The notes under the pieces: model-generated
What the model saw: the letters and a program-made list of their open reading frames with translations, nothing else
What the model was told of the DNA's origin: nothing
Databases searched by the model: none
DNA from: Leptospira fluminis
Lineage (GTDB): Bacteria > Spirochaetota > Leptospiria > Leptospirales > Leptospiraceae
Direction: 5' to 3'
DNA length: 64,000 bases
Assembly (NCBI RefSeq): GCF_004771275.1
Contig: NZ_RQEV01000003.1
Location: 654,177 to 718,176 of the forward strand
Program-made: the position numbers and the translations under genes
Shown: piece after piece, positions 8,910 to 18,659 of the stretch
Layout: each line of letters starts with the position of its first letter
Numbering within the stretch: the first letter of the stretch is position 1

Positions 8910-10514
8910 ATGGAAACCAATCATTCGACTCTCCAAAAGTCGGAATCTTCTATTTTGCAACTTTGGAAAAACGGCGGAGTAGTAATCAATCGGATACGAT
9001 TCGGATTGGTCCTTCTTTTTACGGTTTCTTTGGTGGGAGCTTACAAAAGCTTCGAACCGGTGCAATTTCTGGTGCATTGTTTCGGAACGTTGACTTTGGG
9101 AATTTTTTGCGTAATCGCGTTTATCGGAAATCGCAAAGGCAAAATGTCGGTCGGATTCCATAAGATTTTAGTGATCGGCGACGTTCTCGTGCTGACTTCC
9201 ACTTTGATCTTCGATTCCTTGGTCGATGCGGATACGGCGGCTTCCACTCTCAGAAATCCGATCTTATTTTTCATATATTTCTATTTCATGATGTATTCCT
9301 GTTTGTTGGGGGAAACCTCCTTCGTCATCGTAATCGGAGGCTTGAGCACCATCGGGTCCGGGATCGCGCTTGCCTGCGGTTTGTCCGTCGGCGTCGTTCT
9401 TGTAGAGGACCCTAAGGTTTCGCAACTTCCCGGACATTTGAGCGGTTCCACCGAAGTCATCAAGCTCGCCTTCATTTTTGCGGCGAGTCTAGTTTTAGCC
9501 CAATTGATGAAACTGTTTTATCGTTTAACGGAGGAAGGTTCCCGCCTTCACCGAGAATCGAAATCGCTGTTGGAAACGCTCTCCGACAATCGGGTCGGGG
9601 TGAATCGCTCCGCCGAAAATTTGGAGGATTCGATCCGGAAATTCGCCTTATTCATAAGTAAAACGGGGGAGAAGATGGAATCCCAAGCCGCGGCCTTGGA
9701 GGAAGCGAATGCCGTTCTGGAGGAATTGTCGGCGGCATCCAACAGCACTTCTCAATCCATCGAGCTACAGAATTCCAGTCTTTCCGAACTCGTCGGAAAC
9801 TCGGATAAACTGGGACTGCTGATCAAAAATATCTCCGATTATAGTCAGGCATTAACCAAGTTCGCCGAAGACAACAAGGCGGATATGGAAAACGTCACGA
9901 TCGCCGCGGAAAAAACTAAGTTATATCTGGTAGATATTGCGAATTCGTTTAACCGAGTGGACGAGATCAATCAGATCATGGGAGAGATCGCCGATAAGAC
10001 GAACCTTTTGGCCTTGAACGCTTCTATAGAAGCTGCACGAGCAGGAGTTGCCGGTAGGGGATTTGCGGTAGTCGCGAACGAAGTCAGTAAATTGGCCGAG
10101 TTTACGTCTGAAAACGCAAAATCGATCTCCGCGATCGTTAAACAGTCCCGGGACTTTATAGAGCAAGCCAGACTCGCTTCCGGAGAAACGGGAGAATTAA
10201 CCGAAAGACAAAAATTTAAAATTTTGGATACTTCGGAGCGAATTCAGAAAATGAACGATCTTTATACGGAGCAACGTACGATCGTCCAGCAATTCGTTTC
10301 GGAAATCGAGAGCATTAAGATCGTATCCGGCGATATTTTGGAATCCACGAAAGAGCAGATGCAAGGCCAGGCCGAGATGATTAAGACCATGGGCGAACTC
10401 GAGAGGGAGATTAACGAGATCAACGAAGACTCCGGCAGATTGAACGATGAGATCGAGACCATCAAAAACCGGGCGGCAGAATTGCGAGTTTTAAGCGGTC
10501 AGACTTCCTCTTAA
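8910..10514 (+). CDS. Methyl-accepting chemotaxis protein
   Basis: A 534-residue chemoreceptor. The N-terminal ~210 residues hold about six hydrophobic helices (for example [32 protein letters not shown] region) with no large periplasmic domain, so it may sense membrane or intracellular signals. A long coiled coil follows, with the conserved hairpin tip [21 protein letters not shown] and [16 protein letters not shown] at about residues 355-395, which contacts CheA and CheW. The start is ATG 8910 because GAGGAAGG at 8896-8903 precedes it; the ATG at 8895 overlaps that site. The acs/BtuF-like neighbours may hint at the stimulus, but that is only inference. Confidence 0.88.
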   Translation: METNHSTLQKSESSILQLWKNGGVVINRIRFGLVLLFTVSLVGAYKSFEPVQFLVHCFGTLTLGIFCVIAFIGNRKGKMSVGFHKILVIGDVLVLTSTLIFDSLVDADTAASTLRNPILFFIYFYFMMYSCLLGETSFVIVIGGLSTIGSGIALACGLSVGVVLVEDPKVSQLPGHLSGSTEVIKLAFIFAASLVLAQLMKLFYRLTEEGSRLHRESKSLLETLSDNRVGVNRSAENLEDSIRKFALFISKTGEKMESQAAALEEANAVLEELSAASNSTSQSIELQNSSLSELVGNSDKLGLLIKNISDYSQALTKFAEDNKADMENVTIAAEKTKLYLVDIANSFNRVDEINQIMGEIADKTNLLALNASIEAARAGVAGRGFAVVANEVSKLAEFTSENAKSISAIVKQSRDFIEQARLASGETGELTERQKFKILDTSERIQKMNDLYTEQRTIVQQFVSEIESIKIVSGDILESTKEQMQGQAEMIKTMGELEREINEINEDSGRLNDEIETIKNRAAELRVLSGQTSS

Positions 10515-10595
10515 ATTCAAGTCGAGATTTACATTCCAACCCCCTGTCGCATTTTTGGAAGTTACGATTTCCGCACTGCGGCAGAGGAGAAAGAA

Positions 10596-11459
10596 ATGTC
10601 TACTAAGGTGAAAGTAGCGATTATCGGAGGAACGGGGCTTTATAGCCTGGAGGGCATGGAGCTCGTGGAAGAAGTACTTCCGGATACTCCCTGGGGAAAA
10701 CCTTCCGATAGCATCAAAATAGGTAGGATTCAGGGAAAACTCCTAGCCTTCCTTCCGAGACACGGGGTAGGACATTTTTTGATGCCTCACGAAGTTCCGG
10801 GAAAGGCGAATATCGCCGCGTTGAAACTCTTAGGTGTGGAAGAGATCGTTGCCTTTAGTTCCGTAGGAAGTCTTCGCGAAGAGATTCGACCTTTGGATTT
10901 CGTCCTTCCTTCCCAAATTATAGATAGAACCCGTGGAAGGGATTCGACCTTCTTCGGCAAGGGTGTCGTCGCTCATGCCCCTTTTGCGGATCCTTTTTCC
11001 TCTAATCTAAGTTCGCGGATCAAAAAGGCCGCGGATAAAATCGGCCTGCCCATTCATGAAAACAAAACTTTAGTTTGTATGGAAGGTCCGCTCTTCTCCA
11101 CGCGGGCCGAATCCCACATGTATCGGTCTTGGGGCGCGGATATCATCAACATGAGCGTTCTTCCGGAAGCGAAGTTGGCGCGGGAAGCGGAAATCGCCTA
11201 CCAAATGATCTGCATGTCTACGGACTATGATTGCTGGAGAGAAAACGAAGAAGCGGTCACTGCGGAAATGGTGATGGCCAATTTGGGAAAAAATGCGGAC
11301 AGCGCTAAGAGGTTGCTCACAGCGTTGATTTCCGATATAGGAAACGGAGACGATCTGTCTTTAAAGAACAGCACTAAGTTTTCGATCATTACGGCGCCTG
11401 AACGGAGAAATTCCGAAACCGTGGCGAAACTCAAAGTTCTGTTTCCGGAATATTTCTGA
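10596..11459 (+). CDS. mtnP: S-methyl-5'-thioadenosine phosphorylase
   Basis: A 287-residue purine-nucleoside phosphorylase of the MTAP type, which splits methylthioadenosine into adenine and methylthioribose-1-phosphate in methionine salvage. GGTGLY at 11-16 and FLPRHGVGH at 52-60 bind phosphate, and NMSVLPEAKLAREAEIAYQMICMSTDYDCW is the conserved substrate-site block with the Asp-containing TDYD. It is full length. It starts at ATG 10596 behind AGAGGAGAAAG. The spacer of 81 bp before it shows no clear promoter. It stands alone on its strand before the DUF1003 gene. Confidence 0.9.
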   Translation: MSTKVKVAIIGGTGLYSLEGMELVEEVLPDTPWGKPSDSIKIGRIQGKLLAFLPRHGVGHFLMPHEVPGKANIAALKLLGVEEIVAFSSVGSLREEIRPLDFVLPSQIIDRTRGRDSTFFGKGVVAHAPFADPFSSNLSSRIKKAADKIGLPIHENKTLVCMEGPLFSTRAESHMYRSWGADIINMSVLPEAKLAREAEIAYQMICMSTDYDCWRENEEAVTAEMVMANLGKNADSAKRLLTALISDIGNGDDLSLKNSTKFSIITAPERRNSETVAKLKVLFPEYF

Positions 11460-11555
11460 AGCTCGATGCCCGGTCTTCGATTCGGGTTCTTATCCGGGTC
11501 GGAAGACGGGGTAGGATGGCTTCTTCAGGATTCGAAGTTTTTTAGGAGTGCTTTT

Positions 11556-12272
11556 ATGGAGAGTGCCGTTTGCTTTATAACGAAAAAAGAATTGGATCCG
11601 GATAATTGTTATAGGGCCGGTTCGCTTCCTAAATTCATTTTCCGTAAAATACAAGAAGAGTATCCCGGATTGACCCTGGATTCTTACTTATCTTCGGAAA
11701 AAGTAAAGGAATTCCAAAGAAAGTACCTAAGCAATTTGGTTCAGGAGGAATCTCAGGAATTGGATCGGATCGAAAAGGAAGTTCTAGATTCGATCGAAAA
11801 AAACCAGGTTCTTTCCGAAAATATAGAACCCATCATCGAACATAAACTTACCTTCGGCGAAAAACTTTCGGATAGAATTGCCGAATTCGGCGGAAGCTGG
11901 ACCTTTATTTTTTCCTTTTTCGGATTCATACTTCTTTGGATCGCCTTGAACATGGGGTATGTGCTTTTAAAACCCTTTGACGAATATCCGTTTATCTTAT
12001 TGAACCTGATTCTTTCTTGTATAGCGGCGATCCAGGCGCCGATCATTATGATGAGCCAGAATCGTCAGGAACAGAAGGATAGGACAAGAAGCGAACACGA
12101 TTACAAAATCAATCTTAAGGCGGAATTGGAGATCAAACTTCTGCACGAAAAAATAGATTATTTGATCGCCCATCAAAATCGTAAGTTGATGGAAATACAG
12201 GAAATCCAGGTGGAATATCTGGACGATATATTAAAAAGATTTAATAAAAGTGCGCAAGATTCGCAAAACTAA
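11556..12272 (+). CDS. DUF1003 membrane protein
   Basis: A 238-residue inner-membrane protein. The second half is a textbook DUF1003 domain: KLSDRIAEFGGSWTFIFSFFGFILLWIALN, a second helix FILLNLILSCIAAIQAPIIMMSQNRQEQKDR, then RSEHDYKINLKAELEIKLLHEKID. The N-terminal ~100 residues are charged and probably coiled. The start is ATG 11556, backed by TAGGAG at 11543-11548; longer readings upstream lack a ribosome site. Its 3' end overlaps the convergent hydrolase by 4 bp. The function of DUF1003 proteins is not known. Confidence 0.85.
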   Translation: MESAVCFITKKELDPDNCYRAGSLPKFIFRKIQEEYPGLTLDSYLSSEKVKEFQRKYLSNLVQEESQELDRIEKEVLDSIEKNQVLSENIEPIIEHKLTFGEKLSDRIAEFGGSWTFIFSFFGFILLWIALNMGYVLLKPFDEYPFILLNLILSCIAAIQAPIIMMSQNRQEQKDRTRSEHDYKINLKAELEIKLLHEKIDYLIAHQNRKLMEIQEIQVEYLDDILKRFNKSAQDSQN

Positions 12273-13090
12273 CGGGAAAGAATTCGTTTTAATTCTTTGC
12301 GGTATTCCGGAAAAACGGAGAGATCGTTGTGGCTTCCTCCCGCAACGGGGATAAACTGGGCCTTTTTTCCTTCCCTAATCGCTATATCGTAAAGAGACCT
12401 TCCTTGGGAATAAGGAACAATCTCGTCTTCCGTTCCGTGAAATATGAATATCGGAGAGGAGATTTTCGAAATTTTGGATTTCGAATCCAGCTTGAAGGAA
12501 AGAAAGGTACTCGGAAGAAACGGATAGAAAATTTTCGAGAGATCGACCATAGAAGTATAGGGCGTCTCCAGGATTAGAAAACGCGGTTCGGTTTTTAAAG
12601 ATAGGTCGACTACTATTCCGGTTCCTATGGAACGACCGTAGAGGACGATGCGATTTTCCGGAATTCCTCTGTCGTTCTTCAAGTAAGAATACCAACGCTC
12701 CGCGTCCTCGTACAATCCACGCTCCGTGAGACTCGCCCTGCTTTTCCCGTATCCTCTATAGTCGGTTATTAAAATGTCCCAGCCGTTGCTAAGTATGTCC
12801 TCGGAAACGCTTCCCCAAGTTCTCAGACTTCCCGCGTTTCCGTGAAAATAGAGTACGGTTCCCTTGGACTCCGAAGTCGTCCGAAAATACAATCCGTATA
12901 TCTTTTCTCCGTCGGATAGCTGCAGTTCGACTTCTTCAAACGGTTCGGGAAAAGAATAAGAATAATCCTCCGGCAATATTTCGGGAAAGAAGATAAGTTT
13001 GTCCTGGTTGTAATAGAGCAGTACGACAAAAGTCGAGCAAAGCAAAAGAATCGCTCCGAATAGGATTCCGAACAGAATCATAAGTCTCAT
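12269..13090 (-). CDS. Membrane-anchored alpha/beta hydrolase (BEM46-like)
   Basis: A 273-residue serine hydrolase with an N-terminal transmembrane anchor ([22 protein letters not shown]) and the active domain probably outside the cytoplasm. The oxyanion segment is LYFHGNAGS, the nucleophile elbow GRSIGTG, the acid is in [10 protein letters not shown], and the His in GGSHND, so a full triad is present. This matches the BEM46/ABHD13-like group. Its ATG overlaps the phoD stop (ATGA), so it is translated together with phoD. The substrate is unknown; lipid esters or peptides are possible. Confidence 0.82.
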   Translation of the reverse strand: MRLMILFGILFGAILLLCSTFVVLLYYNQDKLIFFPEILPEDYSYSFPEPFEEVELQLSDGEKIYGLYFRTTSESKGTVLYFHGNAGSLRTWGSVSEDILSNGWDILITDYRGYGKSRASLTERGLYEDAERWYSYLKNDRGIPENRIVLYGRSIGTGIVVDLSLKTEPRFLILETPYTSMVDLSKIFYPFLPSTFLSFKLDSKSKISKISSPIFIFHGTEDEIVPYSQGRSLYDIAIREGKKAQFIPVAGGSHNDLSVFPEYRKELKRILSR

Positions 13091-14427
13091 TTTGCCGGAA
13101 TTTCGCGGGTCCAGAGTTCTTTGCCTTCAAAATCGAATATGCGAACGGTTAATTTTCGACTTTTTAAAGGACCGGAAACTTCGATCGTTCCGAAGTTGCG
13201 TTTGTCATCTACGAGCGTTCCCTGTATTCTTAAAGGGTTTTTTTCCGTGATCGGAGGATAGGTGGAGGAGGTTAAGGGAGAAACGGTAAGGTCGTAGAGA
13301 GGTTCTTCTCCGTTTTCTTCGAGCAGAGACAATTCCGTAAAGTGCCTATCCCCCGTCAGAAATATCACGTTTTTCAACTTTAGTTTACGGATGGCGGCGA
13401 TCAATCGGTTCCTTTCCTCGGAGTACGTGGAATAGTTTTCATAGACCTCCAGGGGATTCAACACTTGTCCGCCGACGACCACGAATTTAAATGTGTATTT
13501 GGAAAACGCCAAGGAGTTGATCAACCAATCCAATTGTTTTTCTCCCAGATACGATCGTTTGCCCGTCCTATTGTCGTTCGCGGTCCGAAAGGTCCTGTCA
13601 TCCATTAAAAAGAATTGGGAGTCTCCCCAGGTAAACGATCCGTAGATTCCGTATTTCGCATAATTGGGATTCGCCCAAAATAGTTTGAACATTTCTTCCG
13701 CCGTATCCCGGAGCCAAAAAGAGGAATCGCTATCGTTCGGTCCCCAATCATGATCGTCCCAAATCGCGTACTGGTGAACTCTCGCAAGCAAAGGAGCCAA
13801 CTCAGGAACAGCCCTTTGGTGGGTGTACCGATATAGAAAGCCGGTCCTGGAGTCCCAATCGGGTTCCCTCAAATAGATATTGTCGCCCATCCATAACATG
13901 AATTCGGGTTCTTTAGACAGGATGGAGCGGAAAATCTCGTAGTTACCTCCGTACGGTTTCGGTTGCGTATCGTATTTCGGATCGTTGATAAACGAACAAC
14001 TACCTAGAGCGAAACGGAAATTCGGCGGGCCGTTCTGTTTTCCTATCCAAATCGGTAGAGTCCGAAATTGCTGCGTATTCCTAATATCTATGGGTGCGTC
14101 ATCGACGTAAATTACGTAAGAATAAACCGTACCCGGCTCGAGGGAGTCCGCGATCAGATGAGCCACATTTCCGTTTTCGTGGCGGGTCGTGATTTCTGCG
14201 GTTTTCTTCCTGGTCTTCGGATCCTGTATCGGGAAGTACTCCGCATAGACTTTTGCAGGTTTTTTGGTCTGCACCCATAATTTCACTTCTTTATGGGACG
14301 AGTAACCGACCATGGGACCGTTCTTCAGGGAAATCGAGTCCGTTTGAGCCGGGATTTTGCTTTTGCCTCCGATGGAAATAAACGAAGCTAGAAGGAATGT
14401 GACGAAGATTGCGGCCGACCTTTTCAT
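13087..14427 (-). CDS. phoD: PhoD-family alkaline phosphatase/phosphodiesterase
   Basis: A 446-residue exported metallophosphoesterase of the PhoD type. An N-terminal signal peptide ([21 protein letters not shown]) is followed by a Fibronectin-like N domain with [18 protein letters not shown], and the catalytic core carries GDNIYLRE (~181), [10 protein letters not shown] (~224) and [10 protein letters not shown] (~359), which supply metal ligands. It lacks a twin-arginine motif, unlike classical PhoD. It lies between the histidine kinase (45-bp gap upstream) and the hydrolase (4-bp overlap downstream), and the three are probably one transcript. It likely releases phosphate from phosphodiesters outside the membrane. 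Confidence 0.82.
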   Translation of the reverse strand: MKRSAAIFVTFLLASFISIGGKSKIPAQTDSISLKNGPMVGYSSHKEVKLWVQTKKPAKVYAEYFPIQDPKTRKKTAEITTRHENGNVAHLIADSLEPGTVYSYVIYVDDAPIDIRNTQQFRTLPIWIGKQNGPPNFRFALGSCSFINDPKYDTQPKPYGGNYEIFRSILSKEPEFMLWMGDNIYLREPDWDSRTGFLYRYTHQRAVPELAPLLARVHQYAIWDDHDWGPNDSDSSFWLRDTAEEMFKLFWANPNYAKYGIYGSFTWGDSQFFLMDDRTFRTANDNRTGKRSYLGEKQLDWLINSLAFSKYTFKFVVVGGQVLNPLEVYENYSTYSEERNRLIAAIRKLKLKNVIFLTGDRHFTELSLLEENGEEPLYDLTVSPLTSSTYPPITEKNPLRIQGTLVDDKRNFGTIEVSGPLKSRKLTVRIFDFEGKELWTREIPAK

Positions 14428-14472
14428 AGCTAAAATTTTCTTCGAACCGGAGAAGGATCAAACGAAAAAAAG

Positions 14473-17400
14473 TCACGATTTCGGAAGGATCACTTTGAAT
14501 ACGGTTTCGCCTTGTTTGGAATCGAACTCCATTCTTCCTCCGTGTTTCAGTATGATTCTTCTCGATATGTCCAAGCCCAATCCGCTCCCTTCTCCCGGTC
14601 CTTTGGTCGTGAAGAACGGATCGAAAATCTTAGCTTTCACGTCTTGGGGAATTCCGGGTCCGTTGTCTTTTATCGAAACGGTTACATCTTCGTTGGAATC
14701 CCGGATGGAAATCCAGATTTTGCCTTTGAACTTCATCGCCTGTAACGAATTGTAAATCAAATTGGTCCAAACCTGTAAGAGATCGTCCGGGAAAGCGGGG
14801 ACTTTCGGTCGAATCGGAAAATCCAATTCCACTTCGACTCCGTTCTTAATTTGATTGTGATATATGGTCAGGACGGTTTCTATATTTTCCGCTAAGTCCG
14901 TTTCCACTTTTCTTCCGCCCAGATCTATATGTGCGTAATTCTTTAAGGCATAGACTATTTTAGAGGTTCGATCGACCGCTAGGCGGATGGAAATCACGTT
15001 TTTGTAAGTTTGGATTTCGTCTATGGCAAAATCGAGTAAGGGAAAGTTGATCGGATTCTCGAGGAGGTCAGGAAACTCCTTCAAGGCGGATTGCATTCCT
15101 ATATCGGTCAATCGATCGGCGAGATAGTACGGATTCTCGAATCCGAATTCGGCGAGTTTCGTTTTGATTTCTTTTAGCAAAATCCGCCTCTCTTCTCGGG
15201 AAGCAGGAGATTCCTTATTCCCTATTCCGTAACGGATAAAATCGGATAGCGAACGGATCAGTGTCGGATTGACGGAGGCGAGAGTCGTTCCTAGTTTCTC
15301 CAATCGATCCGCGGAGGAATTCAAGTAGGCTTTTAATTCACCGCTTAAGGCGGATATTGCGCCGAGAGGATTGTTGATTTCGTGGGCTATCCCGGCGACT
15401 AATTGTCCCAAAGCGGCCATTTTTTCGGATAGAATCAGTTGGTCCTGGGTTTTGCGTAGATTGTCCAAAGCGGACGCAAGTTCGGAAGTGCGGACGGTTA
15501 CCGCTTTTTCCAAATCCGTTTTGGCTGCCGATCTCTCGGCGTTCAGCAAAAGCTGGGTGATCTGCTCCGCTACCGTTACGGAAAATTGGGATTCGTACCC
15601 TTTCCATTCCCGCAACGGACCCCTATGCTCCATACAGATCACACCTATCACTTCTCCTCTAAGAAAAATCGGAACGTCCAGTATGGAAGTTATGTCTTGA
15701 GGAATACTGTAGGACTCCGCGAATTCGTGAGTACGAGGGTCGTGAATCGCATCTTTCGCGTCGATGAAGCGATCCGTTTTTATCGCTGCAAAGAAATTCG
15801 GAAAGTCGGAAACTCTCATAGAGCCCGTCTCCGAATAAGCTCCGGTTTTTCTGTCCCAACCTGCGATCATTTTCCAGGTTTCCTTGTTCCGCGGTTCGAA
15901 TATCCAGATCGATGCCCGGTCGCAATCCAAAGTATCCGAAGCCATTCGGCATATTTTTTTAGCTCCAAGGTCCAGATTTCCGGAAGCGAATTCCGGATTC
16001 GTGGCCATCTCGAGGAAAGCTTTTGCCTGGCGGGAAAGCCTTTGGCTTTGTTCTTCCTTTTCTTTGGCGGCAAGTTTAGAAAGGGTCACGTCTCTCGTAA
16101 TGGCAATCAGAGCGGGGGATTTCCCCAAATAAACGACCCGTCCCGAAAAGATAACGTCCACCATGGACCCATCTTTTCGGACGAGTTTTACATCCATCTC
16201 CCGCGTTAATCCTTTTTGATTGAGATTATCTACGATCTCTTTTCTTACGGAACTCGTCCAGATTCCCAGCTCGAGAGAAGTTTTTCCGATCGTTTCTTCC
16301 TTGGAGTACTGGAGCATCTCGGTGAACCTTTCGTTTACGCTGATATATCTTCCGGTGCTTAATTCGGAGATAGTGATCGTGTCGGGGTTCATTTCGAATA
16401 CCTGTTCGAAGAGTTCTTTGCTCTCCAACATCTTCGCCATGTATTCGTCGCGCTCGGATTCTACTCTCTTTTTTTCCGTGATATCTATCAACAAAGCGAG
16501 CAACATCATTTTGCCGTTTACGGGAAATACACGATTCCCCGATAGTACTTGTCTTTCCGTTCCGTCCGAATGTCGGATCGTGGCTTCTATGCTACCGGTC
16601 CAACCTTTCTCCTTCAATTCGGCGACGAGAGCTTGTCGATCTACGTTCGTCATCCAAATGCCGAGTTCGAGCGAAGACTTTCCTACGACTTTTTCTCTCG
16701 GAAACCCGATCAATTCGCAATAGTTGTGGTTTACTTGTCTATAAATTCCGGTTTCCAATTCGGAAAGGCTGACTGCCGCAGGATTGAGTTCGAACATCTT
16801 TTCGAACAGATCCTTGTTGAATAATAGCTCTTCGTTTAATCTGCGGGACTCTTCTTCCGCTTTCTTTCTCTCCGAGATGTCCGTACAAACGGAGATTACG
16901 TGCGGTCGATCGTTCAAAACTACGATTCTTCCGGAATATAAGACCGGTATAGGGAGACCGTCTTTGGTTTTAAATACCGACTCCAGCCCGGTGACTTCGG
17001 TCCTGGATTCGAGCAACTTATATACGGATTCCCGGAATTCGGGCACCAAATCCCAAATTCCCATATTCGCGGTGTTCATTCCTAGAATCTCTTCCCTTGA
17101 AAATTTGGTGAGTTCCAGAAAACGTTCGTTCACGTCCACTACGACCCTCGTTTCCAAGTCGGTTAGAATCACCGCGGAAGGGATGAGTTGAAAAAGTCTT
17201 TGAAATAATTCCCGACTTTTTTCCAGCTCTTTGGCCAAGGATTCCAATGTTTCCCTGGACTCCTTGATATCCGTGATATCCAATCCGATTGCGAGAATCT
17301 TCTTTTCTCCTCTAGATTCAAGCATGCGCGCCGAAAAGAGAACCGGTCGGATTTTACCTTCGGCGGTTTCCATATTGATTTCTAAATTCTTGACGATCCC

Positions 17401-18390
17401 GTCCTGTCTTAATCCCGCTAGTACCTTTTCTCTGTCGCTGAGGTTGTAGTAGATTCCCAATTCGACGGGAGTTTTTCCTAGAACCATTTCCTTAGGTTTT
17501 CCCACATACTCTAGGAAAAGATCGTTTACTTCAAGATACGTGCCGTCCGCTTTGGAAAGTGTGATTGCGGACGGATTTAAACGTATGATCTGATCCAATA
17601 TCTCCTGGTTTTCCCGCATATCTTCCAGGAGCTTTCTTTTTTCCCGTTCCTCCCGGATCCGTTCCGATATAGGAGAGGTGATCGTTAGTAAGACAGGCCG
17701 CCCTTTGTACTCGATGATCTGTGCGGAAAAGAGACCCCAGAATTCCTCCCCCGATTTCCTCCGAAAGAGCAATTCGATATTACTTACTGATTTTTCCTTG
17801 TGCAGACGTTCGATGATTTCTTGTCTTCGTTCGTTGTTCTCCCAAATTCCGAGACCGGTAGTTTCCCTTCCGATCAACTCTTCCAACGAGTATCCGACTT
17901 CTTGGGAAAAGCGTTCGTTGACATCGATCAGTTTTCCGGAATCGATTTCGGAAATCGACATGGGTAGCGGATTTAAATCGAAAATTTGTTTTAACGCCTC
18001 CCAATTCTCCTTCGTGGACCGGAGATCGCGTGATTCGGCGGATCCTATTCCGATCACCTCCCGAAAAAAGGCACAAACGGCTTTTTTCTTTTCTTCGGCC
18101 GGTTTACTAACGTGCAATTTTAGCGACACGCGAAGGGGTTTTCCGTTCTTATGAGGGATTTCTAATTCTAAGATTTGAATCGCTTCTTCCGGGTCTAGGG
18201 AAACCGCATTTGGTCTCAAAAAATCCCAGAGATTTAAGGAAAGAGATTCCGATTCGGAATATCCGAATAGGTCCAAAAACGCCTGATTCGTTTTTTGTAC
18301 GGTTCCATTTAGGTCCGTTAAGAGGATGGCCTCGGGGCAAATTTCGAAAATCTGTAATAGAAATTCGGACTCAAATTGTTTCGGATTCAA
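14473..18390 (-). CDS. Six-PAS, GAF hybrid-length sensor histidine kinase
   Basis: A 1305-residue soluble sensor kinase with no transmembrane segment. Six PAS domains of about 125 residues fill positions ~1-770; five of them (2-6) share a GLGIW or ELGIW type motif after the first helix pair, pointing to tandem duplication. A GAF domain follows (~790-970), then a HisKA-type dimerisation region with [17 protein letters not shown] (phospho-acceptor His about 1003), an N box (LIYNSLQAM), [22 protein letters not shown]. No receiver domain is present. The start is a TTG at 18390 with a weak ribosome site, and no ATG fits the first PAS domain. The partner response regulator is not in this window. 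Confidence 0.85.
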   Translation of the reverse strand: MNPKQFESEFLLQIFEICPEAILLTDLNGTVQKTNQAFLDLFGYSESESLSLNLWDFLRPNAVSLDPEEAIQILELEIPHKNGKPLRVSLKLHVSKPAEEKKKAVCAFFREVIGIGSAESRDLRSTKENWEALKQIFDLNPLPMSISEIDSGKLIDVNERFSQEVGYSLEELIGRETTGLGIWENNERRQEIIERLHKEKSVSNIELLFRRKSGEEFWGLFSAQIIEYKGRPVLLTITSPISERIREEREKRKLLEDMRENQEILDQIIRLNPSAITLSKADGTYLEVNDLFLEYVGKPKEMVLGKTPVELGIYYNLSDREKVLAGLRQDGIVKNLEINMETAEGKIRPVLFSARMLESRGEKKILAIGLDITDIKESRETLESLAKELEKSRELFQRLFQLIPSAVILTDLETRVVVDVNERFLELTKFSREEILGMNTANMGIWDLVPEFRESVYKLLESRTEVTGLESVFKTKDGLPIPVLYSGRIVVLNDRPHVISVCTDISERKKAEEESRRLNEELLFNKDLFEKMFELNPAAVSLSELETGIYRQVNHNYCELIGFPREKVVGKSSLELGIWMTNVDRQALVAELKEKGWTGSIEATIRHSDGTERQVLSGNRVFPVNGKMMLLALLIDITEKKRVESERDEYMAKMLESKELFEQVFEMNPDTITISELSTGRYISVNERFTEMLQYSKEETIGKTSLELGIWTSSVRKEIVDNLNQKGLTREMDVKLVRKDGSMVDVIFSGRVVYLGKSPALIAITRDVTLSKLAAKEKEEQSQRLSRQAKAFLEMATNPEFASGNLDLGAKKICRMASDTLDCDRASIWIFEPRNKETWKMIAGWDRKTGAYSETGSMRVSDFPNFFAAIKTDRFIDAKDAIHDPRTHEFAESYSIPQDITSILDVPIFLRGEVIGVICMEHRGPLREWKGYESQFSVTVAEQITQLLLNAERSAAKTDLEKAVTVRTSELASALDNLRKTQDQLILSEKMAALGQLVAGIAHEINNPLGAISALSGELKAYLNSSADRLEKLGTTLASVNPTLIRSLSDFIRYGIGNKESPASREERRILLKEIKTKLAEFGFENPYYLADRLTDIGMQSALKEFPDLLENPINFPLLDFAIDEIQTYKNVISIRLAVDRTSKIVYALKNYAHIDLGGRKVETDLAENIETVLTIYHNQIKNGVEVELDFPIRPKVPAFPDDLLQVWTNLIYNSLQAMKFKGKIWISIRDSNEDVTVSIKDNGPGIPQDVKAKIFDPFFTTKGPGEGSGLGLDISRRIILKHGGRMEFDSKQGETVFKVILPKS

Positions 18391-18659
18391 TCTAGGATCG
18401 TCCAGGCGCGTTTCCTAGAAGATAACAGCATCCAAAGGTACAGAAACCATTTTTTCTGTCCGGACGGTTATTTTCGAAAACTCCGATGCCTTCTTCTCGG
18501 CGGATAGATTATCTAACGTAGATTCTCTCTCTTTAGGGATAGAATGGTTTTTTACACCGTAAAATCCTTCGGTGCAAGAACTTTTAAAGGGTGCGAAAGG
18601 CGTTCAAGATGCAAAAATAAATTTACAAGTTTGTCGTTTCTTCTTAAATCGAAAGCTCG

